DNA of 64,000 nt from Ehretia macrophylla (Eukaryota > Streptophyta > Magnoliopsida > Boraginales > Ehretiaceae), in assembly GCA_037974665.1 (NCBI GenBank), contig CM075778.1:26788001-26852000 (forward strand). The letters run 5' to 3'. Positions within the stretch are counted from its first letter, which is position 1, and the number at the start of each line of letters is the position of its first letter. Made by a program: the position numbers and the translations under genes. Below are positions 1 through 9,363 of this stretch, piece after piece. Below the pieces are notes generated by a model. The model worked only from the letters and a program-made list of their open reading frames with translations, had not been told where the DNA came from and did not search any database.

Positions 1-525
1 TCCCTTTAATTGTATGTCTTGAAAATACCTTGAAGAACAGTTAGAAGCTACTTGTAACTCTTCTAAATTCAATTTGATCAACAACAAAAAGAGGATATTC
101 ATGTAAGATTATTTAGAGATTAAACACATGTATATCTTTATAAAAGGATAATAATAAATATGGACCGACATGCTTGATAACTTAATGATTAAAATATGTA
201 GCACTCGTGATAAGAAGTTAAGTAAGGAACAACTAAAAAAATGTATCACTATTTGATCTTTGTATCAATTAATTAAATATTGTAGGAAATCTATCACCAT
301 CACACTCAAGTCCAATAGAGCCTTGTCAAAACATTATAATGAGATTGTAGTAAACATAACATTATACCCAAATTCAATTTGGTAAAATTAAAATTTTATA
401 TGTCAAAGATTTTCATCGAAATTGAATATTCACATTAGCATTGTATACTTTAAATTATAATTTTACAATGGATAAAACAAGGAATAATACAAATAAAATA
501 AAATAAAATCCAACTACTCTAAAAA
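1..525 (-). pseudogene. RING gene relic: 3' flank only
   Basis: From about 180 to 525 this matches the sequence downstream of the intact RING gene at 4326-5165: the same stretch from the 'tagcactcgtgataagaag' motif through to 'ccaactactct', which in the real genes lies immediately before the stop codon. Here the match stops at that point and joins unrelated sequence, so the coding region is gone. The same relic recurs at 40681-41203. I infer a deleted RING copy that left only its 3' flank. No coding potential remains. Confidence 0.6.
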
Positions 526-1500
526 AGGGTAATAATGAAAGGGTAATTTACCTTTTTATATTTTTATGGTAAATGGATGTTGTCTCCAACTTAACTATTT
601 ATGGTTAAGTACCAAAAACAAAAGGTGTACGTCTGCACTTGATCAACCTAAGCACCAACAATCTGTTGCTTCTCTGAAGCTCCACTCTCATATACAAGTA
701 GGCTCTTTTTTCTTTTCTATTGTTTGCCACACCTTCAAAATTTTCTAAGGGGAACCATAGGTTATAGTAATTGTGAACCTTAGAAGATTTTGGGTTTATT
801 TTGCTTAACTTTTATATACTTATTAGTGCATCTTGTGAGTTTAGAAATTAGAACTAACCTGTTCAAGTTATATTTTAAAGAGCTTTTAGATAAAAGTTTG
901 CTAAACAAAAGCTATAAAAATAAGAAACTCTAAATTAGATTTTTTTCAAACCAGACTTTTGCGAAGTTATTTTTACGTAATGTAAAGCTATTTTTCTTTT
1001 TTTTTTTCCCCCTTAAATATAACCCTCCATAATTTTCTTAAAGTCCAACATCACCCTCAAAATTTTTTAAAACCTAACATTGCTCAACATACGCCAAATT
1101 GTCAATTGTTTTTACTTCCAATCAGAGCTCTGTTAGTGAAAGCTTTATAGTTCAAAAGTTAAAATTTCACAATTAGACCAAATATACCTTTAATCTTGTT
1201 ATACTTGTATAACTCTAAACCATGTAATCGAAGTCTAAAATAGTACTATCTATATATAAATGTGATGGCGTTCTCCTTGCTCCAAAGAAAGACATCATGA
1301 CAAGTGGAGATTTATCCCCACGCCAAAGCTAGCTAAGTTGAAAATACTCCATAACTGCTAAAAATAGTTGACAAAAGAAAAATAAATTAGTTTTAAACTC
1401 AACAAGTGACTCTCTCCCACGAAAAATAGTATGGAAACGTAATATAAGATATACAATAGAACTTTTTTAAATTAATATTTGATATAGTAGTTTTATAATG
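526..1500. repeat. Duplicated RING-upstream flank, non-coding
   Basis: This stretch repeats at about 41204-42610 (there with a MITE inserted) and, more diverged, at 21100-21880, 32130-32486, 38680-39430 and 63390-64000, where it lies upstream of minus-strand RING genes. Shared landmarks are 'tttttacgtaatgtaa', 'ccctccataattttctt', and the closing 'aactcaacaagtgactct' block near 1396. Short open frames such as 566-748 are not maintained between copies. I see no gene here. Confidence 0.6.
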
Positions 1501-1519
1501 TACATCGGTACCAACAGCG

Positions 1520-1699
1520 ACGTTCTTGTTGGGAAGGCTCGTATCTTGTGTTAGTTTCTAATTCTCACATTTGGTGGTTGGATCATGACCATCAAAGCCG
1601 AGCTCAATCTTCAATCTAAAAGCTTTCTTGTCCAGAGAAGGACTAGTATCAACATCGATGGGCATGGGTCTCTCCTCAAATTTTTTTGCAGACGCAAGG
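1520..1699 (+). ncRNA. U3 snoRNA-like pseudogene, promoter lost
   Basis: This is homologous to the U3-like units at 5605, 12712, 43150 and 50258. It keeps a start resembling ACGACCTTG and the AGGCTCGTA block typical of the plant U3 5' end, then the 'ggatcatgaccatc' block and the conserved 'gatgggcatgggtctc' block before 'gcagacgc'. The upstream TCCCACATCG element seen in the other copies is absent, although 'ttttataatgtacatcgg' is retained. The U3 box A region is missing, as in every copy. It is probably not transcribed. Confidence 0.5.
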
Positions 1700-1982
1700 A
1701 AAAAAAAATTGAAATTTTTAATTTTTTTGGCCGTTTGATTAAAGAAAATTTTCCTTGATGGAAAAATTGAAATAAATAATCAAGCGATTTTGGCTAGTCT
1801 TTTTCTCTTTTTTTATTTTTTCTTGTTGGAATCGAATTGATTTGGTTATTCATTTAAAGTAATTAGAAGTTTAGGTAAGCAATCTCCAATGAAAGATCAC
1901 CTCAATATTATTGTGCATTGAATTAATCCAATGTACTAAATCCATTAAACAGGTAGCCCTTTCCATCAACACTCCACTCTCT

Positions 1983-1989
1983 TATAAAA
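1983..1989 (+). promoter_or_regulatory. TATA box of first-exon module, copy 1
   Basis: TATAAAA lies about 113 bases upstream of the exon start position, followed by a GA-rich leader with a (GA)n run at 2071-2090. The same arrangement occurs in three other copies (6004, 22030, 43625), which supports a real, conserved Pol II promoter. Confidence 0.5.
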
Positions 1990-2101
1990 CCCTCACATTT
2001 TTCTCACCCTTACACTCATCAGTTGCAAGCTAGCATTAGTCATCTCTCATATACATGGATATGTAGTTTGGAGAGAGAGAGAGAGAGAGAAGTAGATCGA
2101 G

Positions 2102-2149
2102 ATAGGGGAAGGGGTTCAGCCTAGTTCCACTTCCATAAACGTGGAAAAG
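2102..2149 (+). pseudogene. Orphan first exon, copy 1 (start codon lost)
   Basis: This equals the 16-codon exon found intact at 6121, 22147 and 43752, but its initiator ATG has become ATA (2102-2104). The rest of the exon and the 5' splice site (AAG|GTATCC, GT at 2150) are preserved. The module breaks off near 3060, where an RNase H-fragment module begins, so downstream exons are absent. The gene family is not recognised. This is a dead copy by loss of the start codon. Confidence 0.5.
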
Positions 2150-2273
2150 GTATCCTTGTTTTCACATATATGTATGTCCCTAAATGCATAGAAATTTATA
2201 TGCACATATGTGTGTGTTTGTGAGCCAGTTGCATGTTTCTTGATCTTTGGTGGGTAAATTGATATTTTTGACC

Positions 2274-2313
<40 letters not shown>

Positions 2314-3060
2314 TCAGTTGCATGTTTCTTGATCTTTGGTGGGTAAACTGATATTTTTGACATTTAAATCCTGAATTTATGGATTCGACTTTTGCATGAA
2401 CTTCATCATATACTTTTGGATATTCATATATTTACTCTCAAAAAGTGAGTTTTGTTCAGAAAAAAAAAAAGGAAATATTAAATGGTAAATTAAGTGAAAT
2501 TTATAAATTTCATTTTTCTAATTCTTGATCTTTATTCTTGGCTTAATCTTTGCTCAATCTTCATCATTTCGAATCTGCATCCTTATGTCTTATATCGTGT
2601 ATAAGTTTCTTCATCATTAATTCTGTTTGATATATTTTATAATTTTCTAAAAATTAAAAATGTTTCCATTTTATCTTTTGCATTTTCATTTTATTCTGAA
2701 TTATACAGCTAAAATCTTTTTCTAGATTTTGTTTTCTCATTTAGATATTGAAGGTTGTGCTTTGACCTGCTTTGAAGCATGATTTTGTTTATGTTGGCTC
2801 ACTTTTTTTGTTTTATTATCTATTTTTGGTTTTCTTTTTTTATTTTATCTGATCATGAATTTTCTTGACTAATTCCGTGTGCTATATCCTTATCTTAAAA
2901 GGTTCTTGAATATTCTATCCAAAGGTCTCCTAGAAAGAAAAAAAGTTATAATTATTATAGACAAAAAATTAAGTCTTATAGAAAAACTTTTATCTATGTT
3001 CTATAGGAAAAAAGTTTTAATCCATCTACATGAAGTTTTCTTCGACTTAGAACTAGTGTA
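2150..3060 (+). other. Intron-like AT-rich sequence with GT repeats
   Basis: Sequence downstream of the 5' splice site. It contains a (GT)n microsatellite at about 2276-2311, flanked by a direct duplication of a roughly 75-base segment ('gttgcatgtttcttgatctt' occurs twice). It then becomes T-rich and intron-like. Very similar sequence follows the other three first exons. No exon can be defined here; the open frame at 2879-3061 changes between copies. Confidence 0.45.
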
Positions 3061-3164
3061 AAAAATTAATATTCGATATAGTAATTTTTTTTAAATAGAA
3101 AATTGTTCAATACTGACTCAGAACTAGTGTAAAACATTAATAATTTCCATAATCTCCCCACTAT

Positions 3165-3485
3165 AGAGACAATCCTATTTGTACGACATTCTTTTGCCAA
3201 CCAATGAATCAGGAACAAAGTGAAATGAAAAAAGAGGCTTCGTTATAGCAATCGCGCGAGCACGAATATCAACAACATAGTATCAGTCTCAAAACTGACA
3301 GAAGACAAATCGCAATATTGAGTAATAGAACAAGCATCCCGAAAAATTATCAACGTGCAAAGATAGAACAAGCATTGCATCTTCGAGCCAAGCTATATAT
3401 TACCAAAGAACCTTGATGATCTCCAAAGATTGCCGATAGACATGCAATACGTTGTTGTGGCTCAAAAGACATATGAATGAATATT
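3165..3485 (-). pseudogene. RNase H (RVT_3) domain fragment, copy 1
   Basis: Minus-strand reading in more than one frame gives a decayed plant RVT_3-type RNase H domain, of the kind found in LINE-like elements and in stand-alone plant RNase H-like proteins. The motifs, clearest in the copies at 12140 and 49725, are GDHQGSLVIYSLARRCN, then SVSFETDN (acidic active-site region), then DIRARAIATMKPLFSFHFVP, then DWLAKECRTN after a frame change. Frame changes and the absence of a start and of upstream coding show a pseudogene. It sits just upstream of, and opposite to, a U3-like unit in all four copies. Confidence 0.55.
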
Positions 3486-3683
3486 GCATTATTTTAAGGA
3501 ACTTGGAGTCGGTGGAGACAGGAGAGGAGACCAATAAGAGTTTGGACATGGGAGACACAATTCAATTGATGGCTTGAAGTATATATGACTGCTGTTAGAA
3601 GCACACTGATAATCCCATATATATATAGCAATATAGTCAGCACAGCAATGCGCAGCCACTGAAATTGCAGCATTAACGAAATT

Positions 3684-3860
3684 TCCCACATCGGAGACCA
3701 ACCGATGTAACATACAATATTTATAACGGACGTCAAGATCAACGGGTTAGCTCATGACCATCCGAACTGAGCTTATTTTAAAAGCTCTCTCGTCCTGGTT
3801 GACGAGTAGCGACATTAATGGGCATGGGTCTCAACTCTAACGTTTTGCAGACGCGAGGGA
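3684..3860 (+). ncRNA. U3-like unit with Pol III-type promoter, 5' deleted
   Basis: An upstream sequence element TCCCACATCG (3684-3693) is followed 24 bases later by TATTTATAA (3718-3726). Plant U6 and U3 genes read by Pol III use this spacing; Pol II snRNA genes use about ten more bases. The start of the RNA has been deleted: sequence passes directly from the leader into the 'catgaccatc' and 'gatgggcatgggtctc'-type blocks and ends at 'gcagacgcgaggg' plus an A-run. It is an inactive or altered copy. Confidence 0.55.
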
Positions 3861-4325
3861 AAAAAATTGTCTTAAAAAATATTATGTAGTAGTAGCCGTT
3901 TTTTTCCCTTTGAAGAGAATTATAGTATGTATTACTTTTATATTTATCAACTCAAGATTCTAGTGCAAACTCCTTGTCTCATTATTAAAGTCATTGGAGA
4001 ATTTAATTTTAACTGCTTAAAATATATAGCACTCGTGATAAGAAGTTAATTAAGGAACAACTGAAAAAATGTATCATTACTTGATCTTTGTATCGATTAA
4101 TTAAATATTGTCAGAAATCTATCACCACCACACTCAAGTCCCATAGAGCCTTGTCAAAACATTATAAATATAACATCATGTCTAAGTTCGAATTTGGTAA
4201 AATTGAAATTTTATATATCAAAGATTTTCATCGAAATTGAATATCACATTAGCGTTGTACCTAAAAATTATAATTTTACACCGGATAAAACAATGAATAA
4301 TACAAAATAAAAAATCCAACTACTC
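3861..4325. other. RING 1 downstream flank
   Basis: AT-rich sequence carrying the conserved 3' flank of the RING gene, the part that survives alone at 1-525 and 40681-41203. No gene is seen. Confidence 0.5.
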
Positions 4326-5165
4326 TTAACAATCCTGGTCTACTATTAATGTTGTCGCTCTACAGATAGGGCAAGCATTATTTTGCAGGAGCCACATCTT
4401 TATGCAATCGGCATGATATTGATCATGCCCACATCGGAGAGTTGCTAAATCATCATTATTTTCGAACTCATCTTGACAAACAACACATATATCATCACCT
4501 TCTTCTTCATTCCCTTCTCGCTTGTAAGTTCGTGTCTTCAGATGCTTTGAGATTGTCTCTGCCTGCAGAGATTGTATTTCTTCATCATCAAATAGCTCTG
4601 CAACTTCATCTGCGATAATTATTACTTCTTCTACCGGGGAGATCATATGATGAAAATCGTTCAATACTAATGTTTCTTCCTCTAATGGATCATGCCTTGT
4701 GAAGTTGTTCTGCATATGGTTAACGATTTGATGATCAACATATATGTACGAAGAATCATAAATTGTTCGAAAGGATGGAACGTATAATCCTTGCTGCAGA
4801 GAGTACAAGTGATGTCCATGGACCGCCATTGGTGAGCCGCCATTGACGAAAGGAGTGCCTTGCGGCATGGAATGATCATAGCCTTGATGATGAATGTTAT
4901 TTCTTCTGCGATAAGCGCGTTGTGTGGCTGGTGGGTTTTGCCTCTGTTGATCAAAATCTGGAGCAGTGTTGTTACCATGGCTCAAACCAGCCTTGACGAT
5001 GGTGATGATGATGATGACGACGATGATGATGATGAGTGTTGTTGTGAGGAGTGAATCTTGTTCGTCGAGGCACGTTGTCGTCGGACCAAGACGAAGTTGG
5101 ATCTCGTTAAACCAAGACGAAGTATGACGACATTGTTGCGTGGCTGCTGCATTAATGGTCGTCAT
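4326..5165 (-). CDS. RING-H2 E3 ubiquitin ligase, intact (RING 1)
   Basis: A 279-residue single-exon protein. The C-terminal RING-H2 (about residues 227-268) has the full ligand set: CVVC, then CGH, H of DQYH, C of ADC, and CPIC, with C-x10-C between CIKMWLLQNNAC. Just before it, SKHLKTRTY matches the conserved motif preceding the RING in plant HIP1/RHG1A/MBR-type E3 ligases. By family it should move ubiquitin from an E2 to an unknown substrate; the N-terminal half is unrelated to known domains. Residues about 40-61 form an Ile/Val/Thr-rich stretch that comes from a triplet repeat, possibly membrane-seeking by chance. Compared with other copies, the N-terminus carries an extra segment of roughly 80 bases holding a duplicated 'accaagacgaagt'. 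A TATA box lies upstream at 5252-5259. This is the best-preserved copy of the array. Substrate and localisation are unknown. Confidence 0.8.
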   Translation of the reverse strand: MTTINAAATQQCRHTSSWFNEIQLRLGPTTTCLDEQDSLLTTTLIIIIVVIIIITIVKAGLSHGNNTAPDFDQQRQNPPATQRAYRRRNNIHHQGYDHSMPQGTPFVNGGSPMAVHGHHLYSLQQGLYVPSFRTIYDSSYIYVDHQIVNHMQNNFTRHDPLEEETLVLNDFHHMISPVEEVIIIADEVAELFDDEEIQSLQAETISKHLKTRTYKREGNEEEGDDICVVCQDEFENNDDLATLRCGHDQYHADCIKMWLLQNNACPICRATTLIVDQDC

Positions 5166-5251
5166 GTTGCTGCAGAATGAATATCTCTATCGAATATTAT
5201 ATAGTAAATAGATGAGTAGAAGATGTATATCGCATCATAGTGTGAATGCTA

Positions 5252-5259
5252 TATTTATA
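5252..5259 (-). promoter_or_regulatory. TATA box of RING 1
   Basis: TATAAATA on the minus strand, 87 bases before the ATG. It is conserved upstream of RING 2, 3, 4, 7 and 8 and mutated in the two copia-flanking pseudogenes (RING 5 and 6). Confidence 0.6.
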
Positions 5260-5604
5260 GAGTGTTTTTTGAACTGCCTTGGTCACCAAGTTGTTCTACA
5301 AGTAGGGTTTAATGCAACAAGCAAAATTTAGGAAAGTAGAAACTGAACAATCTTTTAACGGCTAGCTTTTCTTTCAAGTATTAGGATACTAATTATGACA
5401 TATTTTTTGGGTCTAGCCCAACACTCAGAAAATTCGTAATAACAGAATCTTACTTATTTAGGGAAGATGAAAAAGACCTATCCTATTGTTCTATTAACAA
5501 AAGTTATTCTTAGATCTTATTCATGAGATTGAGTGCTGTTTGAAGCACTGGTGATAATAGCAATATGCGCAGCCACTGAATTGCAGTGTGCGCATAACGA
5601 AAGT
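5260..5604. other. RING 1 upstream flank
   Basis: Shares 'gaactgccttggtcaccaag' and following sequence with the upstream region of all RING copies, then runs into the upstream region of the next U3-like unit ('gcgcagccactgaattgcag'). No gene. Confidence 0.5.
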
Positions 5605-5814
5605 TCCCACATCGGAGACCAACTGAAATAACGTACAATATTTATAATGTACATCGATACCAACTGCCACGGCCTTGTTTGGGAGGCTCGTATGTTGTGT
5701 TAATTTCTAGTTCTCATATATGGTGGTTGAATCATACCCATCGAAAGTGAGCTTAATCTAAAACATTTGTCCGTCGGGACCAGGACTGCTGTAGCAACAT
5801 AGATGGGCATGGGT
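5605..5814 (+). ncRNA. U3 snoRNA-like unit with Pol III-type promoter
   Basis: TCCCACATCG (5605-5614), a 24-base gap, then TATTTATAA (5639-5647). The predicted start at about 5669 reads ACGGCCTTG and is followed by GGGAGGCTCGTATG, which resembles the plant U3 5' end with its box A segment removed. The 'gatgggcatggg' block ends the similarity at 5814, where the unit is cut short and joins the first-exon module. No box D (CTGA) end is seen. Likely a pseudogene or a divergent snoRNA. Confidence 0.55.
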
Positions 5815-6003
5815 GAAATAAATAATGAAGAGATTTTGGCTACTCTTTTTTTTTTTCTTGTTGGAATCGAATTGATTTGGTTATTCATTTAAAGTAATTA
5901 GAAGTTTAGGTAAGTAATCTCCAGTGAAAGATCACCTCAATATTATTGTGCATTGAATTAATCCATTAAACAGGTAGCCCTTTCCATCAACACTTCACTC
6001 TCT

Positions 6004-6010
6004 TATAAAA
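6004..6010 (+). promoter_or_regulatory. TATA box of first-exon module, copy 2
   Basis: TATAAAA, 111 bases before the ATG at 6121, within a block conserved in four copies ('cccttaccctcatcagttgc' type leader and GA-rich 5' UTR). Confidence 0.5.
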
Positions 6011-6120
6011 CCCTCACATTTTTCTCAACCTTACCCTCATCAGTTGCATGCTAGCATTAGTCATCTCTCATATTCACGGATATGTAGTTTAGAGAGAGTG
6101 AGAGAGAGAAGTAGATCAAG

Positions 6121-6168
6121 ATGGGGGAAGGGGTTCAGCCTAGTTCCACTTCCATAAACGTGGAAAAG
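6121..6168 (+). CDS. Orphan first coding exon, copy 2
   Basis: Reads MGEGVQPSSTSINVEK and ends in AAG|GTATCC, a good plant 5' splice site at phase 0. TATA box, GA-rich leader, ATG, exon and donor site are the same in the copies at 22147 and 43752; the copy at 2102 has lost the ATG. I do not recognise the protein, and no downstream exon can be identified with confidence in this window. It may be a promoter plus first-exon fragment copied without the rest of its gene, or it may splice to one of the short downstream frames. Reading through the donor would give a 60-residue frame full of GT-repeat residues, which is unlikely to be real. Confidence 0.4.
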
Positions 6169-7439
6169 GTATCCTTGTTTTCTCATATATGTATGTCCCT
6201 AAATGCATACAAATTTATATACACATATGTGTGTGCGTGTGTGTGTGTATGTGTGTGTTTGTTAGCCAGTTGCATGTTTCTTGATCTTTGGTGGGTAAAC
6301 TGATATTTTTGACCTATATGTGTGTGTGTGTGTGTGTGAGAAAGTCAGTTGCATCTTTCTTGATCTTTGGTGGGTAAACTGATATTTTTGACATTTTATT
6401 CCTGCATTTATGGATTCGACTTTTGCATGAACTTCATCATATATTTTTGGATATTCACATATTTACTCTCAAAAAGTGAGTTTTGTTCAGAAAAAAAATG
6501 GAAATATTAAATGGTAAAGTGAAATTTATAAATTTCATTATTCTAATTCTTGATCTTTATTCTTGGCTTAAGCTTTTCTCAATCTTCATCATTTCGAATC
6601 TGCATCCTTATGTCTTATATCGTGTATAAGTTTCTTCATCTCTAATTCTGTTTGATATATTTTATCATTTTCTAAAAATTTAAAATGTTTTCATTTTCTC
6701 TTTTGCATTTTCATTTTATTCTGAATTATACAGCTAAAATCTTTTTCTAGATTTTGTTCTCTTTGAAGCATGATTTTGTTTATGTTGGCTCGCTTTTTTT
6801 GTTTTATTATCTATTTTTGGTATTCTTTTTTATTTTATTTTATTTTATCTGATCGTGAATTTTCTTGACTAATTCGGTGTGCTATATCCTTTTCTTAAAA
6901 TGTTCTTGAATATTCTATCCAAAGGTCTCCTAGAAAGAAAAAAGTTATAATTATTATAGACAAAAAATTAAGTCTTATAGAAAAACTTTTATCTATGTTC
7001 TATAGGGAAAAAGGTTTAATCCATCTACATGGAGTTTTCTTTGGCTTCGTGTTTATATTAATGTGACTTTTTAAGCTTGATAATTTTTTTAGTAAAATTC
7101 ATTGAAATGTGTAAATGATATTTGCTTTCCATTAATTTTGTTTCTTTCCTTTTTATTTTTTATTTTTTTCTTTTAATCATGGATTTTTTAATGATTGGTA
7201 ACAACGCATTTTGCATATTAGAGTCTAAAGACAACCATCATGAGTTTGAATTGGTACCTTGGCTTTGTTTATTAAACATTAAATTTCAAACAATGAATAA
7301 ACAAGTTCATTTGGATCTTAATTAAGGGTTATGCCTCCTTTTATATAATTAATTTAAAGATTAGATAATATATTTGCTTTTATTGTCTTTCTATAAAAGC
7401 TTGTCGTTCTAAGGCAAATCTTTGTTGGATTAAGGTTAT
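6169..7439 (+). other. Intron-like sequence after first exon, copy 2
   Basis: T-rich, with two (GT)n runs (about 6228-6260 and 6318-6339) embedded in a direct duplication. The frame at 7122-7325 (67 residues, ending VHLDLN) has similar counterparts at 23173-23355 and 44743-44931 but differs in length and upstream residues. Its start is poly-T derived. I regard it as weak evidence for an exon. Confidence 0.35.
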
Positions 7440-7616
7440 ATGAAGTCTACCTTAATGGATCATCTTCTACCCAAAGTGGTCGCAGATTTGCATAAGATAC
7501 TATTGAAGTTACAGGCTAGTCTACAAATACATAAATGCAAACCTTTGTGGCATGCAGAGTCTAAATTAGACTTTCATAGAATATTTATGGAATATTTTGA
7601 CTGTGCTAGAGTATAA
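7440..7616 (+). CDS. Possible small ORF, 58 residues
   Basis: ATG to stop without a break, containing MDHLLPKVVADLHKILLKLQ, an amphipathic helix-like stretch. The counterpart at 45046-45207 has 53 residues with few substitutions but a different end caused by an indel. The copy near 23430 has lost most of it. It lies about 1.3 kb downstream of the orphan first exon, so it could be part of that unknown gene. No family recognised; chance is also plausible. Confidence 0.22.
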   Translation: MKSTLMDHLLPKVVADLHKILLKLQASLQIHKCKPLWHAESKLDFHRIFMEYFDCARV

Positions 7617-8478
7617 TAGAATGAGACATACGTGTTGAAAGAACGTTTTTCTGTTAGTATCTCATCTTTTTATTTTTTGACAATTTGTAGTACATGTCAG
7701 CATATCTACCAACATTAACTACGGTAGTTGCTCATGGCATTTCAATTGATTATAATCTGTCCAGAGTTTTCTTCACATGATGGTTAGTACTTGATACAAT
7801 GCGTTTTATACTCACCTAGCATAATTAATACTTCGTGATTTCTTACAATCTTTCACAATTGATTACAATATGTGCAGGGCATTTCAATTGATTATAATCA
7901 GTGTAGGGCTTTCCTCACATGATGGTTAGTACTTGATACAATCGTAAGATTTCAAAAACTATGATCTAAAGTGACAGTGAAAGAGTATCGGGAATATGTT
8001 GGAATATTTGAGGTTGACATTTTTTTGAGTAAGAGATGAATGAGAAATTAATATTCAAAATTAACGTTATTTTATTAATTTATTGAAAAATCGATTTCTC
8101 ATTTACGAAAGAGGAAACCGTTTAGCCCTTATATAAGAATTAATGTTGCATTAACCTGCATTTGAATTTTCGTAAGGACGTACAACTTGGCAAATCAAAT
8201 GCATTGGAATATAAGGTCAACAGGCAGTTCAAATGCATTTGCAATCATATGCATTAAGGAGTTTCAACTCTAACTTACGGACATAGTGAACTTCACAAGC
8301 CACGATTCCTTAACTCCTTTATTTATTTATTTATCTATTTCAGTTTCCTGTAATATAATTTTTATTTATTTCAATTTCCGATTTCTTTCAATTCATTATG
8401 TAAAATGTCTTTGTCTTTAGTTAACTGTTATAACCCTTCTAAATAGTTTCAGTCCAGTCAAGCATTATAAATCTCTAA
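7617..8478. repeat. Repeated non-coding block ahead of CACTA terminus
   Basis: Repeats at 23520-24385 and 45230-46085, and in related longer form at 17126-18034, 54943-55847 and 59457-60365. Includes an imperfect internal duplication of 'catttcaattgattataatc'. No coding content seen. Confidence 0.45.
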
Positions 8479-8873
8479 CATTACAAAAAAAATTGCCAAA
8501 AACGAAGGCTAAAATCCATCTCCTTTCCGTCGCCAAATGGGTCAAGGCGACGGCAAAGGGACAAAAATCGTCCATCGCCAAAAATATTGTCGCCAAATTC
8601 GCTTTCTGTCACCAGTTCATCTTCTTTTGCGACTAATTTTTTTTTTTTTATCACTGTTCTGTCGCCAAAAGTTGTCTCCAAACTGTCTTCAAAAATTGTC
8701 ATCTCCAAAGCGTTTCCAAAAGTTGTTGTTTCTAAACCGTCTCCAAAAATTGTCATCTCCAAACCATCTCCAAAAGTTGTTGTCTCCAAACCTTTTTCTA
8801 GTGTTTTCATCTCCAATTCGTCTCCAACCTACTACTCCATTCCATCGCTAATCTTTAAATAATTTTTTTGTGG
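8479..8873. mobile_element. CACTA-like terminus with subterminal repeats, copy 1
   Basis: Begins CATTACAAAAAAAATTGCC (CACTACAAAAA in sister copies, the classic end of CACTA/En-Spm elements). Many short copies of 'gtctccaaa' and 'tcgcca' in both sense and inverted context follow, including an inverted pair around 'ccgtcgcc' and 'ggcgacgg'. Clustered subterminal motifs of this kind are transposase-binding sites in CACTA elements. It closes with a poly-T and GTGGG. All three frames are open here only because of the repeat unit; they are not genes. Confidence 0.55.
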
Positions 8874-8997
8874 GTAATTTTTTTAATTTAAATAGCATTA
8901 TTAATTTTTTTTTAAAATATCAAATTACTATAAAAAATTAATTTAAAATTTAAATTTATATAAATAAAAAGTATATAATATAAACTTTAAATTTAAA

Positions 8998-9363
8998 TTA
9001 AATACACACAAGTGAAAAGTTTAAAATTACGGGAGTATACATTGAGTTCATATTTGAGTGAGTAATTACATGGAGTTCATATTTGAGGGAATTATTAAGC
9101 CGAAGCACCATTGCAACTACATGGAGTTCATATAAGTGTGTAATGTAGCTATTAGTCATCTCTAAGTAGGCTGCTGACAGCTTTTGATCATTCAATTCCT
9201 CGACTTCCTCTTCTGAACTTTTCGCTTGTTCTTCATACGACTTCACTTGATCCTCCAAGCCTGTGAGATGTGAATATGCCTCCACAAAAATTTGGACATA
9301 CTTTGGTTTTTTGTAGTTTTCCTGTTTAGTCTGGAAGAAGATGAAACAGAAGAAAATAAGCAA
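8998..9363 (-). pseudogene. CACTA transposase-like coiled-coil tail, copy 1
   Basis: Within the frame, about 60 residues are protein-like: KKPKYVQIFVEAYSHLTG followed by a Glu/Lys-rich coiled coil (LEDQVKSYEEQAKSSEEEVE). This resembles the C-terminal region of plant Ptta/En-Spm transposase-associated proteins. It lies inside the CACTA-like terminus and reads toward it, as expected for a 3' coding end. The final residues come from a triplicated 'atgaactccatgta' repeat. No catalytic domain is present. A remnant only. Confidence 0.4.

Noticed and set aside
5700-5888. 62-residue minus frame
   Set aside because: Antisense to a U3-like unit and not conserved between copies.
8481-8862. Three overlapping frames rich in SKPSPK / FGDGLE repeats (also at 18048, 24372, 46088, 60423)
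   Set aside because: They come from short subterminal repeats of a CACTA-like element, are open in several frames at once and have no conserved start.
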